DNA from: Rhodamnia argentea
Taxonomy: Eukaryota; Streptophyta; Magnoliopsida; Myrtales; Myrtaceae
Length of the DNA: 64,000 nucleotides
NCBI RefSeq assembly: GCF_020921035.1
Contig: NC_063155.1
Span: forward strand, 26,901,294 to 26,965,293
Direction of reading: 5' to 3'
A model generated the notes under the pieces. That model saw only the letters and a program-made list of their open reading frames with translations, made no database searches and was not told the DNA's origin. This document shows, in pieces, positions 10,507-21,039 of this stretch (positions are counted from its first letter, which is position 1; every line of letters starts with the position of its first letter). The translations under genes and the position numbers were made by a program.

Positions 10507-11972
10507 ATGTATGTGACTCGGCCTCTGTCCATGTACTGGAAGCACCCTGAGGCCCTCTCAGAGGCTCCGCCGGTGGGGCCAGGCTCGGGATACCTGGTGA
10601 TCCAGGACGAGGAAGCCCAGGGTTTCTGCTGCTTCGGGCTGTGCAAGGACAGCCAGCTCTACGACTTCCCCTTCCCTCAGAACAAGGACCTCACAGTCAG
10701 GTACACGGAGCACCACGGCGAGAGCACGACGGTCCACAATGATGGGGTATTCATGATACCAGTCGTCGGCCAGCCCTTGTCCTCCAATCAGTACTACGCG
10801 ATTCGGCGCCACGGGAAGCATAAAGGGTTTGATCTTTTTTTGGCACTTTGAATAGCTTCACTTCCTCTGTCGGTTCTTGAGTTAGGTGATGAATACGTTG
10901 ATAACTGCTAATAGGACAAGCGAATATTATTGGATGGATATTGGGAGGGTGTGAAAAAATCAATGGAAGAACTCGCTTTTGTTCCAATAGTTGAAGTTAC
11001 ACCTTATCGCGTTGCTTGGCAAATAAGTTTTAGTAACGTTCTGCTGCTTCTACCACATTTCTTTTTTCTATGTATATCTCCGAAAGTCTAAACCATTCTA
11101 ATCTTGAATGGCCGTGTAGGGAAGCGCATGCTAATTCGACAGAAGAAGACAAAGGCACCTGCTTGTGCTTCAACTACGTTAAAGACAAGAAACCGAGGCC
11201 CTTGGATCCCGACGACATGTACCAGCAGTTCGTGATCTACCCGCGCGAGACCATATGCGGGTCTCGTGGCTTCCACGCGAAATCCGTCGCCCCAGATGGG
11301 TACCCTCCGAGTTTCCTGAGGAGGAAAGGCTGGACCCTCCATGGCAAAACGCCCAAGAACTTCTTCTTGGATGACGACGCGCCGGGAATCGACGACTCTC
11401 AGAGGTTAAAGCTCCCGAGCCTTGACTTCCCGATGGACAGGAAGAGGTCGGACCCGGTGGCGGTGGGGAAGTGGTACTGCCCGTTCATGTTCGTCAAGGA
11501 CGGGGAGGTCGGGGACCAGATCAAGACGACGCCGTTCTACGAGATGACGCTGCAACAGAGGTGGGAACAGGTCCATGCCTGTGACAATTATGGCAACCAA
11601 GGCAATGATGTGGAAGTGGATGTGCTCGTTCAGAAGGAGGCCATCACAGTGTTTGGCGAGGAAGCCGGGGAGGGCGGCGTGAGGGACGGAGTGATGTGGT
11701 TTGGGAGTAAGAGAGGAGGGATAGGACTGAGCACGGCGATCGTGGAGAGGATGAGGTGGGAGGAAGAGAGAGCGGGTTGGGCGAAGGAGGGAGAGAAGAC
11801 AGGGAGGGTGAAGATGGCGGAGGAGTTCGTCAAGAGCGGGTTGAGCGAGGGTTGGAAGAGGTTTGGTTGTTATGTGTTGGTGGAGAGTTTTGTGCTCAAG
11901 AGGATGGACGGGGCTTTGGTGTTGGCTTATGACTTCATGCACACTCACCAAGCGAGGAGCAAATGGGAGTGA
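10507..11972 (+). CDS. DUF1262 family protein, gene B
   Basis: Exons 10507-10826 and 11120-11972 give 390 residues, with the same intron position (HKG/EAHANS) as genes A and C. Motifs in order: MYVTRPLSMYWKH, GSGYLVIQDEEA, CCFGLCKD, FPFPQNKDLTVRY, DDMYQQFVIYPRET, DGYPPSFLRRKGW, VGKWYCPFMFVKDG, TLQQRWEQVHAC and YDFMHTHQARSKWE at the C-terminus. No secretion signal or transmembrane segment is seen. It is very close to gene C in both protein and upstream DNA, so the two are a recent tandem pair. Exon 1 lacks the Gly-rich insertion of C (DGQGGT), while exon 2 has a longer acidic/basic linker (TGRVKMAEEFVKSG). Molecular function is unknown. Confidence 0.92.
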
Positions 11973-12149
11973 CAGATTTCCTCATCACTGTTCTGTTCTT
12001 TGTGGGTTTGATCTTGCCATTTCTGTGACTGGTGTCCATGGGAACCTAGCGAAGTTCTTATGCTAGACATGCTGGGTTTGTACTTGTTCCTTCAAGTGTC
12101 GTTCTTTCATTTATGCTGTAAATTATATTATTGTAATCGTTTCCACATA

Positions 12150-13560
12150 TATGGCCTGTTTAGTTTTAGGGAAATGTCCTTGGAAAAATGCAAATACTTT
12201 TAGGCTAAAAGAGATTTCCAAAATGCAAGTACTGTCCAATAAAATGTATTTTAAAAACACATTGGAAAGCAACTTTGACATAAATGTCATTTGGTAAAAA
12301 CTACACTTTGTAAAGGACTTTTAGTTTTGAACAAAAAAAGGACTTTTACTAATTTTTTTTTAAAAAAATTTTAAACTATTTGCACTTGCCAATCACGGGC
12401 AGCCGGATCTAGCCTCCGGCCAACTTTCAGCGACTACCCTTGCCTAGGACCCGGTTCGCCGGCGGTCGAGTCCTTTGCTGCCAAAACTAGGGTTTTTGAG
12501 GATATTTCGGAATTATGAAATTTGAGCTAGGGTAAAATTGAAAGAAAAAACAATTGTAATCACATTCCGGAAACGCAACTTTCCTAAATACCTATTGTGG
12601 TCGGGGAACTTTAGAGCTCCAAAATCTCTTCCAAATGCTGAACCAAACAAACTAGAGTAAGGAGTCAGTATTGTTGTATTGGCTTTAGGCTTTTGTTGTT
12701 ATCCATGTCCATCCGCGAAGAGTAATCGATGGAAAAATGTAAGTAAGAAATAAGGGTAAGAATTTCAGGTTTTTTTAAGGCAATAAGAAATTACATTTAG
12801 CTGCGAATGATTTAGCTTTTCCAAGGAGTTCTAGGAAAAAGTTAAGGCCTTTGGTTCAGCTATTGGTTAAGCATTTGGCAAAATGCTTCCTTGGCAAAGC
12901 TAAAAGCCCAAGGCTAGTAGCCTTCGTTTTCAATATTTGCAAAAGGCCACTCTTAGGGTTAAATGATTTTTTTTTCTTGCATAACTACCCTCACTAATTT
13001 TTTCACTTTCTGATTTTGCCTTTGTTGTTACTGTTCAGACTTCTGTGTACAAGGAGGCCGGCGAGGTTAGATCTAATCGGCGTGGAGCCGGTGAGAGGCC
13101 CGCTAGAGACCAACGAGGTCACACCACTCTAAGTGACCACCACCTAGTCGCGCAACCTCGTGTGATCGTTGCTCGGATCTCGCGACCTTAGGCGAAGGTC
13201 TCGTGACCCCAACAAGGGCTGCCTAAGGTGATGACCCAAATTGACCTCATTCGAGTCACGCGACATTAGGCGGCCCTCGCCGAGGGTTTCCCCTAAGTCG
13301 TGCAACCTTAGACGTCAACCGTCGGCGCTAAATCTGGCTCACCGACTACTACGAAGGGTTTGAGTTTTTTTTTTAATAAAAAAAATATAAAAAAATTGCA
13401 GCCAAAACCCTTTGTAAGAAGAAGTTTGACAAACAATATGTAACCCAAAGTTAGCTTCACAAATGAGTTTTTATTAAATGCAATTCGCATTTCCCCTAAA
13501 GGGCTTTAGGCTTTCAGCATTTGTATTTTCTCAAAGCCGAACCAAACGCTATAGTTGAAT
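12150..13560. mobile_element. MITE-like insertions, possibly nested, downstream of DUF1262 gene B
   Basis: By comparison with the flank of gene C (18380-18620), gene B's 3' flank is interrupted here. The first insert runs about 12152-12660, with ends GGCCTGTTTAGTTTTAGGGA and GTTTGTTTGGTTCAGCATTT (reverse complement). The second is about 12846-13555, with ends GGCCTTTGGTTCAGCTATTG and AGCGTTTGGTTCGGCTTTGA (reverse complement). The second has a GC-rich core around 13040-13340. Ends of this kind fit hAT-type MITEs, but target duplications are not clear and the boundaries are approximate. Confidence 0.45.
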
Positions 13561-13674
13561 ATCAAGGATACTTTCTTCAAAAACTAAAGGTTTGGCCACT
13601 GCAGACCATATACAATTCACTTGAAACTGTTGGGCATTCTTCTTCTTTTCTTTATTTTTTTGGGGATAAGTTCA

Positions 13675-13996
13675 TTGGAAGTCTCAAAACTTGTCATGAA
13701 AGTGCAATTAAGTTATAATTAGTGCAATCTAGTCCTAGAACTTATTAATAAAGTGTAATTAAGTTCTAAAACCTTCAAAAGGTGCAATCGAGTCCTAAAA
13801 TTTGTCACGAAAGTGCAATTGAGTTCTAAATTTTCAAAAATTCAATCAACGGAAGGATTTGATTCACTAAAGTTTGATTGTGCTTTTGAAAGTCCGAGGA
13901 CCTAATTGCACTTTCTATCAAATTTTAGGACTCAATTATACTTTTTGAAAGTTTAGGACTCAATTGCACTTTCTTGATGAGTTTTAGAACTTCCAA
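13675..13996. mobile_element. Foldback element built from 'gtgcaattaagtcctaaaac' sub-repeats
   Basis: The left end TTGGAAGTCTCAAAACTTGT mirrors the right end TTGGAAGTTCTAAAACTCAT (reverse complement). Both arms contain several copies of a unit of about 45-50 bp, 'aagtgcaatt(a/g)agtcctaaaa', and the arms face each other around 13850. There is no coding frame. A second member of the family is at 44447-44736. A transcript through it could fold into a long imperfect hairpin. Confidence 0.65.
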
Positions 13997-14289
13997 CGCA
14001 CTAATCTTTTTTTCTCTTTTTACATTTCGGGCACATAGGCCTGAAGATGCAGTATCTAGAAGCTCGTTCAACACCTTGCAAGCACCATAAATGGATCAAT
14101 TCGGACATTTGGCGTGTGCATTTCGCCTAACCCAGAGCAGTTTGCAAATACTTCATGGGACTCGAAGGAACAATCTCCAATTTTTGAGTTAGAAGCTAAC
14201 ACCACAACCAAATGTGCCAACTCCGGAATTGTTGTACGCACTCTTCATTGATGCCTCGAAACAAAGACCTATAGTTTATAGGGTGCAAT

Positions 14290-14894
14290 GGAAAATTGTC
14301 AAAAAAGTATGGAACTTTTTGTAATTTTACCGATTTAGTTCTAAATCTTTTAAGTTTGTCGATTCAGTCCTAAATCTTTTTTTCCTTTGTCGATTCATTC
14401 TTATTAGCTGAAAATCACTAACGTAGATGCCGACACTAACGTAGATAATTTCTAATAGTATTTCAATATTTTTTGTAATATATATTTTTATTTTTATTTT
14501 TCTGTTTTTCTTTTTTCCCTTTTCTTTTTTTTTCCCTCAACTAGCCTCAAGGCCGCACTCATTGGATCGAGCGAGGGCGATCCTCGCTTGCACTAGTGAG
14601 GGCTACCCTCGCTCGATTCAGCGAGGGTGGCCGTCACCCGAGGCTAGCAGTGGAAAAAGGAAAAATAAAAAGGAAAAATAGAAAAAATGGAAAAAATAAC
14701 TAACCAATAAAATATTTTAAAAAATATTAAAATATTATTAAAAATTATCCATGTCAATGCCGGCGGTGCTGCATAGGACGGCTGGTCTTCAAGTCGGTGA
14801 TTTTGGCCGATATGGCTAAATCGACAAATTTAAAAGGTTTATGACTGAATTGGCAAAATTACAAAAAAATTTAGGATTTTTTGACAATTTTCCC
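14290..14894. mobile_element. MULE-like foldback MITE with GC-rich core
   Basis: Same family as 8884-9516: the ends are GGAAAATTGTCAAAAAAGTA and GGGAAAATTGTCAAAAAATC (reverse complement), followed by 'agtcctaaatcttt..gtcgatt' sub-repeats. The arms pass through polypyrimidine and polypurine tracts to a GC-rich core (14540-14650) with repeated 'GCGAGGG' blocks. The flanks 14271-14290 and 14895-14914 match at 17 of 20 bases, longer than the usual 9-11 bp duplication. The flank of gene C near 19655-19676 looks like the same site without the element. Confidence 0.7.
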
Positions 14895-15399
14895 ATAGCT
14901 TCTAGGTTGCAATGGCCAACCGTTTGAGTGTGTGTGGTACGCTACAGGTATCCCTAAGTAAGCCAAAAAGCAAGCAATGACCTACGTTACTAGTGAATGG
15001 AATTCTACTCGTGTTAGATCATTACAAAGAAAAGCATAAGAGTATACTGTTGTTTTAAAATCATTCATAAGAAAAAAAACCAAAAGAAACATCTTTATTT
15101 TGATGTTGTTATTACGAGGAATTCAACGTATCCGTAAAATGAAAGAAAGGAAAATATTGTTGTCTTAATCTTATGTCACATGTGTAAATAAATCCTCAAA
15201 CTTTTAACTTACGCAATTGAATATTTTAACTTGATTTGTGTGATTAAGTTATTTCATCATTATATACTTAATCGTAAAAACTTTTAATCCTCATTGTCAG
15301 TGTTTTCTCCGAAAAATAACCACTCTTAATCGCACGCAGAATTGGTAGGCCCATCTTTGTTTATCCAAATGTTTATATTTGGACGAATCACATTGGAAG

Positions 15400-15515
15400 A
15401 AAGCGAAATTGACAGAATGGTTGAATTTTCTTTCTTCGTGTACGAATTTTCTTTTACTTTTCCCATGAATGGCGTCCTCAACAGTCGATCAGGATCAGCA
15501 ATGGTGACCGGTGAA
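15400..15515 (+). pseudogene. Shorter importin-9-like 5' fragment (copy before DUF1262 gene C)
   Basis: The segment matches 20980-21075. It keeps 'GGTTGAATT', 'CGTACGAATTTTCTTTTACT', the start codon and MASSTVDQDQQW. The next codon is TGA, because about 28 bases present in the copy at 10035-10065 are missing. Downstream it shares 'ACCGGTGAAA' and 'GGGCT(A/G)TCGTCGT' with the junction before gene B. So this copy descends from the same duplication scar rather than arising independently. Confidence 0.82.
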
Positions 15516-15765
15516 AATTCCCTGGATAGCTTAGATATTCCTATGGGCTGTCGTCGTTTTCGTTCCTTCCCGTGCAACGACAAAAGGGCAATGGACAAAA
15601 CTAATCCAAAAAATCAGAAATCTCAAGGACCACGCAAGCGTGCCATGGAAGTTTCAAAGATCACCGAGGAATAAGGTGGAGCCAACTCGAAGAAGACGAG
15701 TCAGCACGTGATGATATGATACACATCCTGAATGAAAATATCTAGTCTATCTCACGATTCGCTTG

Positions 15766-16510
15766 TGTTAATTATGTCTCGAATTTGAATTTGTATACGG
15801 GTATAGATTGATTTGTTAAATATGTAAGATTTGACCAATCAAGAAGTGAGTTCTTTGAATCTCGTGCAATGGAGGACGTGTTCCACAGAAAGTGAATATT
15901 GGACACTACAGGACAAAATAAGGGGCACATGTGTTATAAATATGTGTATTCATTATTTAGGGATAGAGAAGTCTTTTTCAGGAAAGAAACAAAAGAACAA
16001 GGGTTTCTTGGCTTTTATTTCTACCCTGCACTAGCCGCCAGAGATATAAGGTCAAAAAGAACATTTTGTGGGCCCTTCTTCTAGCCTTGTTCTGAATAGC
16101 CAAGATAGAGAGCACGACGAGCCGTACAAAACAAAAAAAGACGCAGCACAGAGTAATCTTCGTAGAAAAGGACGAGCAGACGGAGACGTTTTTCGGATAG
16201 CACGAAGAAGTCTGAAGAGAAAAGATTTGTTCGTGAATTTATTATATCCAATTAAGTTATTTTATTTGTAAACACTTAGGGTTTGGGTATAATTTAGATA
16301 CGAGAAATACGAGCGTATTGAGCGATTGTAATTTCGATTCTCCGATTATAGTAGATTGTTCGTGCTGGCTCTTCCGTGGATATAGGTATCGATATTCGAA
16401 TCGAACCACGTTATCTCCGGTGTCCTTTATCGTTTTCGTTTTTTTTTTGTGCTTTCGCATTGACTTATTTGCAAGATCCCGATTAGTTTCCGCGTGTTAA
16501 TATTTCAACA
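15766..16510 (+). mobile_element. Solo LTR of a Ty1/copia-type retrotransposon
   Basis: A 745-bp block starts TGTTAATTATG and ends TTTCAACA. It is flanked by a perfect 5-bp duplication GCTTG at 15761-15765 and 16511-16515. Near its 3' end is the 'CCGTGGATATAGG ... GAACCACG' block common in plant copia LTRs. No internal coding region adjoins it, so it is a solo LTR, a fossil left by recombination. The matching region before gene B (10230-10245) has no insert, so the LTR arrived after genes B and C separated. It ends about 270 bp before the gene C start codon, in the same orientation. Confidence 0.85.
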
Positions 16511-16521
16511 GCTTGCTTGCT

Positions 16522-16554
16522 GGTCAAAACATCCAATCGATTTCGCCGGGTCAA
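16522..16554 (-). promoter_or_regulatory. Two W-box cores upstream of DUF1262 gene C
   Basis: GGTCAA occurs at 16522-16527 and 16549-16554 (TTGACC on the minus strand). The same positions before gene B read GGCCGC and GGTCAG, so both boxes are present only in C. They lie between the solo LTR and the TATA box. Confidence 0.4.
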
Positions 16555-16659
16555 CAGAGCTGATCACGACCGACCACCAAACCGAGGAAGAAATTTCTGC
16601 CCACTTTCCCTTGTGATACAAGACAACCGGTTTGATCATTGACATTGCAACGCCAACTT

Positions 16660-16668
16660 CTTATAAAT
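16660..16668 (+). promoter_or_regulatory. TATA box of DUF1262 gene C
   Basis: CTTATAAATG, about 120 bp before the start codon, aligns with the TATA box of gene B. Confidence 0.6.
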
Positions 16669-16782
16669 GGGAGGCAGTACTTCATGAAACTAATGTTTCT
16701 CACGCAGATGAACAAATCTCCGACGCTTCAAGACTACATACTAGAATACTGAAGTTCCTTCTTTTTTCTCTTTTCTTGGAAG

Positions 16783-18248
16783 ATGTACGTGACGCGGCCT
16801 CTGTCCATGTACCGGAAGCAACCCGAGGCCCTCTCGGAGGCTCCGCCGGCAGGGCCGGGCTCTGGATACCTGGTGATCCAGGACGAGGAAGCCCAGAACT
16901 TCTGCTGCTTCGGGCTGTGCAAGGACAGCGAGCTCTACGACTTCCCCTTCCCTCAGAACAAGGACCTCACAGTCAGTTACACGGAGAGCCACGGTGATGG
17001 CCAGGGAGGCACGAGCACGACGGTCTACAGCGATGAGGTGTTCATGATCCCAGTCGTCGGCCGGCCCTTGTCCTCCAATCAGTACTATGTGATTCGGCGT
17101 CGCGGGAAGCATAAAGGGTATGATCTTTCTGAGTACTTTGAAGAGTTTCACTTCCTGTCTGTTCTCGAATGAGGTGATGAATCTGTTGGTTTTTATAAAT
17201 AGGACAGGGGAATATCATCGGATGGATGATGCTGAGGGTGTGAAAAAAATCTATGCAAGAACTCGCTTTTGTTGCAACAATTGAAGCTACATCTTATCAC
17301 GTCAGTTAGCAAATAGGTTTTTAGTTAAAGTTCAGCTGCTTATTGCATATTTATGTTGATGGCAGTTCTCAGAAAGTACTAAATCATTCTATCTTTGCAT
17401 GGCCGTGTAGGGAAGCGCACGGTAATTCGAGGGAAGAAGACAAAGGCACCTGCTTGTGCTTCCGATACGTTAAAGACAAGAAGCCGAGCCCTTTGGATCC
17501 CGAGGACATATACCAGCAGTTCGTGATCGACCGGCGTGAGACTATGTGCGGTTTTGGAGGCTTCCACGCTAAATCCGTCGCCGTGGATGGGTACCCTCCG
17601 AGATTCCTGAAGAGGAAAGGCTGGACCCTCCGTGGCAAAACGCCCAAGAACTTCCTCTTGGACGACGACGCGCTGGGAGTGGACGACTCTCGGAGGTCAA
17701 AGCTCCCGAGCCTCGACATCTCAATCGACAGGAAGAGGTCGGACCCGGTGGTGGTGGGGAAGTGGTACTGCCCTTTCATGTTCGTCAAGGACGGGGAGGT
17801 CGGGGAGCAGATCAAGACGTCGCCGTTCTACGAGATGACGCTGCAACAGAGATGGGAACAGGTCCATGCCTGTGAGAACTATGGCAACGAAGGCAGTGAT
17901 GTGGAAGTGGATGTGCTCGTTCAGAAGGAGGCCATCGCAGTGTTTGGCGAGGAAGCCGGGAAGGGCGATGCGAGTGACGGAGCGATATGGTTTAGGAGTA
18001 ACAGAGGGGCGATAGGACTGAGCATGGCGATCGTGGAGAGGATGAGGTGGGAGGAAGAGAGGGTGGGCTGGGTGAATGAGGGAGAGAAGAGGGTGAGGGA
18101 GTTGATGAAGAGCGGGTCGAACGAGGGTTGGAAGAGGTTTGGGTGTTATGTGCTGGTGGAGAGCTTCGTGCTGAAGAGGATGGGTGGGACTTTGGTGTTG
18201 GCCTACGACTTCAAGCACACTCACCAAGTGAGGAGCAAATGGGAGTGA
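16783..18248 (+). CDS. DUF1262 family protein, gene C
   Basis: Exons 16783-17117 and 17411-18248 give 390 residues. The intron lies at the conserved HKG/EAHGNS position. Motifs: MYVTRPLSMYRKQ, GSGYLVIQDEEA, CCFGLCKD, FPFPQNKDLTVSY, DIYQQFVIDRRET, DGYPPRFLKRKGW, VGKWYCPFMFVKDG, TLQQRWEQVHAC and YDFKHTHQVRSKWE. The first codons, the leader and about 280 bp of promoter are shared with gene B, so C and B are sister copies. Exon 1 has a small Gly-rich insertion (DGQGGTS) and exon 2 a deletion before 'LMKSGSNEGWKRFG'. A solo LTR and two extra W-boxes distinguish its upstream region. Function is unknown, as for the rest of the family. Confidence 0.92.
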
Positions 18249-18859
18249 CAGATTTTCTTCATCTGTTGTTCTGTTTTCTGTGGGTTTGATATTTGATGTT
18301 TTTGTGACTGGTGTCCATAAAAGCTTAGCTAAGTTCTTGTGCTAGACATGCTTGCTGGTTTGAACTTGTTCCGTCCAGTGCTGATCAATCTTCTACGCTG
18401 TTAAAAAAAAACATTATTGTAATTTTTATCCTTGAGGATATAAAGCAATGAGGGAGAACTTTTTATGTTGTCCCCGTCTATCCATGAAAGAATAATCAAT
18501 GGAGAAATGCAAGTAAGAAGAAGTAAGGATAAGAAGTTTAGGTTAAGGTTAGACAAGACAGCGCTTTAGTTTCATTTGAAGCATGCTTCTTTTAAAGATT
18601 AGAGGTACGGCTACCGCATGTGAAGAGCATACACTTTTTCTTTTATTTAATAATTCGGGGGTATGGTCATATGGATGCTGCTATGCAAAAGCCCGTGCAA
18701 TATCTTACAAGCATCCTGCTGAAATTGTGCCTCGAGTTTAAACCTGTTAGACGAAATCTGACTCAAGATAAAGTTGAATGTTATCCGAATCTTGATCAAG
18801 AATGGAAGCTGTTCCTTGTTGCAGTCGGTGATGTATTGGCAGGATGGGGTCCGAAGATA

Positions 18860-19491
18860 TGTTGGACTGTTATCATGAAAAAAAGAACAAGAGAAAAGTC
18901 TAAGATTAGAAAAAGGAAGAAGAATTAAAAGATAAGGAAATCTTTTAATTGTTATCTATTTGGTTACTTAAATCTATTGTAGATATCCTTTTCTTCGTGC
19001 GGAAATGACGTAAAGAATTGAAAAAGTCAAACTTGGACTTCAAGACCAATATTCGGTCAAGTAGGTTTCGTATATATAAATTATCACCGCATTGCGTGAG
19101 TTCTTGAAGCGCTGTTTCCAAGCGAGTGCTTGATATTGGGACTTTGTTTTGTTCGTGGAATTACATCAAGAATTCAAGTGTCGAAACCAATTAAATATTG
19201 AGGTTAGATTTGTGTAATTCCTTTAAGAGATTGAAAGATTATTTCCCCAGAAGTTGAGAACTAAACACTATGTGTGTTTTTTGATGTAATTGGGGTAAGA
19301 AAACACCGAAAGTATTTGAGTAATTCGAGTGTGGCTTGTAATCTTGTGTATCGCTCGTTCTATAGTGGAGTTTGTTGCTACTCTCCCCGTGGACGTAGGT
19401 TTCTATGACCGAACCACGTACATCTGGTGTCCGATTTATTTTCTTATTCTGTCTATTTATTGTTCGATCGCTTGGTTCCGCGTAACACATC
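18860..19491 (+). mobile_element. Copia-type LTR fragment downstream of DUF1262 gene C
   Basis: The block starts TGTTGGACTG and ends near CGCGTAACACA. It shares the 3' signature of the LTR at 15766-16510 ('CGTGGACGTAGG ... GAACCACGTA ... GGTGTCC ... TTCCGCG'). No internal coding region and no matching 5-bp duplication were found, so its limits are approximate. It is a fossil. Confidence 0.6.
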
Positions 19492-20036
19492 CGGAGCTGA
19501 TTATGTCCAGACCTTTGATATTTGCAAGTGGCCCCGACCTAGATTAATTTGCACGCAACCGGTGGAAAATTCTCAAGCACCCCTGAACAACTGTGCCAAC
19601 CTCGGGGTGTTGTACATGCTCTTCATCCATGCCATGAATAGAAGACCAGTAGATTCTCGTGTGCAATGGCCAAACATTTGAGTGAGTGTGTGCATGAGCC
19701 GAGTAGCCACCATTAGCATGCTCGGGTCACGACCCTTTATTTGTGGGATGGAATCTGTTAAAGTCGTTGTCTCGCATCACTTAATAATAAATTTTGTATG
19801 CTTTTTATATTCATGCGGTCTCCCCCCACTTATCGGCTAAAACTTTTAAGTTGGACTTTCTTATACGATATCTAAGGCGTAACGATGATTTTTTTTCTTT
19901 TAAGTTATATTAGCAGTGAACCCAAACATTAGTCTTAGTTTTTGGTTCCTTGCTTATTATTTTGCGGCACTTCCACTTTTTATTTTATTTTGCAAAAAGT
20001 ATTGGGCACTTTTTAAAATTTTTTAAGGAAAAAAAA

Positions 20037-20403
20037 CACTACCAAAAACCTTAAATTATGCTCACTGTGACACATTTATTACAAACTTTTTCTTGCGATA
20101 CAAAAAATTCTAAACTTATACTCGTGTGACACATTTACTTTAAATTAGTTTTTCGTGATATCAAAAATCCCAAATTTATATCCGTGTGACACTTTTATTT
20201 CAAATTTTGTGGTAAATGTGTTTTGCGAATACAAATTTAGGGTTTCTGGTATAAAAAAAAAGTTTTGAGACAAATGTGCCGCATTGTAAAACTTTGGGGT
20301 AAATGTGTCACGCGAAAATAAATTTGAGATTTTTTATATCACAAAAAAAAAAAGATTGGGCCAAACATATCACGGTGGGCATAATATAAGATTTTTTTGT
20401 GGC
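20037..20403. mobile_element. Foldback element related to the one at 274-1001
   Basis: Facing arms contain four or more units on each side of the type 'gtgacacattta-(20-25 nt)-aaattctaaactta'. The left arm begins ACCAAAAACCTTAAATTATG and the right arm, reverse-complemented, begins CACAAAAAAATCTTATATTA. There is no coding frame. It lies about 640 bp upstream of the importin start. Confidence 0.6.
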
Positions 20404-21039
20404 TTTTTCTCTATTTTTAAATATTGATAGTCATATGCACAATTCGAATATACCATTTTCACAAATGGAACTCACCGGGGGTAGTGCGACAACAATAGCG
20501 GTAGTGGAGCTCGTGAATCGCGGCAAGGGGCGAACTACTGAAGGAGTTCATCGTGTTCTCGGGATCAAAATCAAAATCATTTTTTTTTCATTATCAAACA
20601 TATTTATGATCTTTTTTTGTTTTTGAGAACAGAAACATAGGATCGGAATCATTGCCAAACGGAGTCTGAATGAAAATCTGCGAAAAGGGACGCCCGGACA
20701 TCATGGTCCTGCTCCCCGTCCGACCGCCAAACAATAGGAAGGCACCACGGACAAAACAAATTCATAAATTTTGTACTTATGAAAACAAAGATTCAATTTT
20801 TATTTTCTCTCTTTTGAATCTGAACCCTAAGTAAAACATCGCTCCACTTCCTTTTGTCATTTCCCAAAACCCCCGCCAAAACAATCCCCAGCAAGACCGC
20901 TCTCAGCCTCCTCCACAGCGATTCCTTCGCCTGAGAGCAACAAAGCCACAACCTCGTCTGACGGAAGGAAGTGAAAAATTGAAAGAACGGTTGAATTCCA
21001 TTCTTCTCGTACGAATTTTCTCCCTCTCTTTTTAAGCTG

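Noticed and set aside
11406-11951. Long minus-strand frames opposite DUF1262 exon 2 (also 17721-18227, 7875-8294, 1246-2184)
   Set aside because: They mirror GC-rich coding exons on the other strand, are His/Leu/Pro-rich, match no family and have no promoter. The sense frames carry the conserved motifs.
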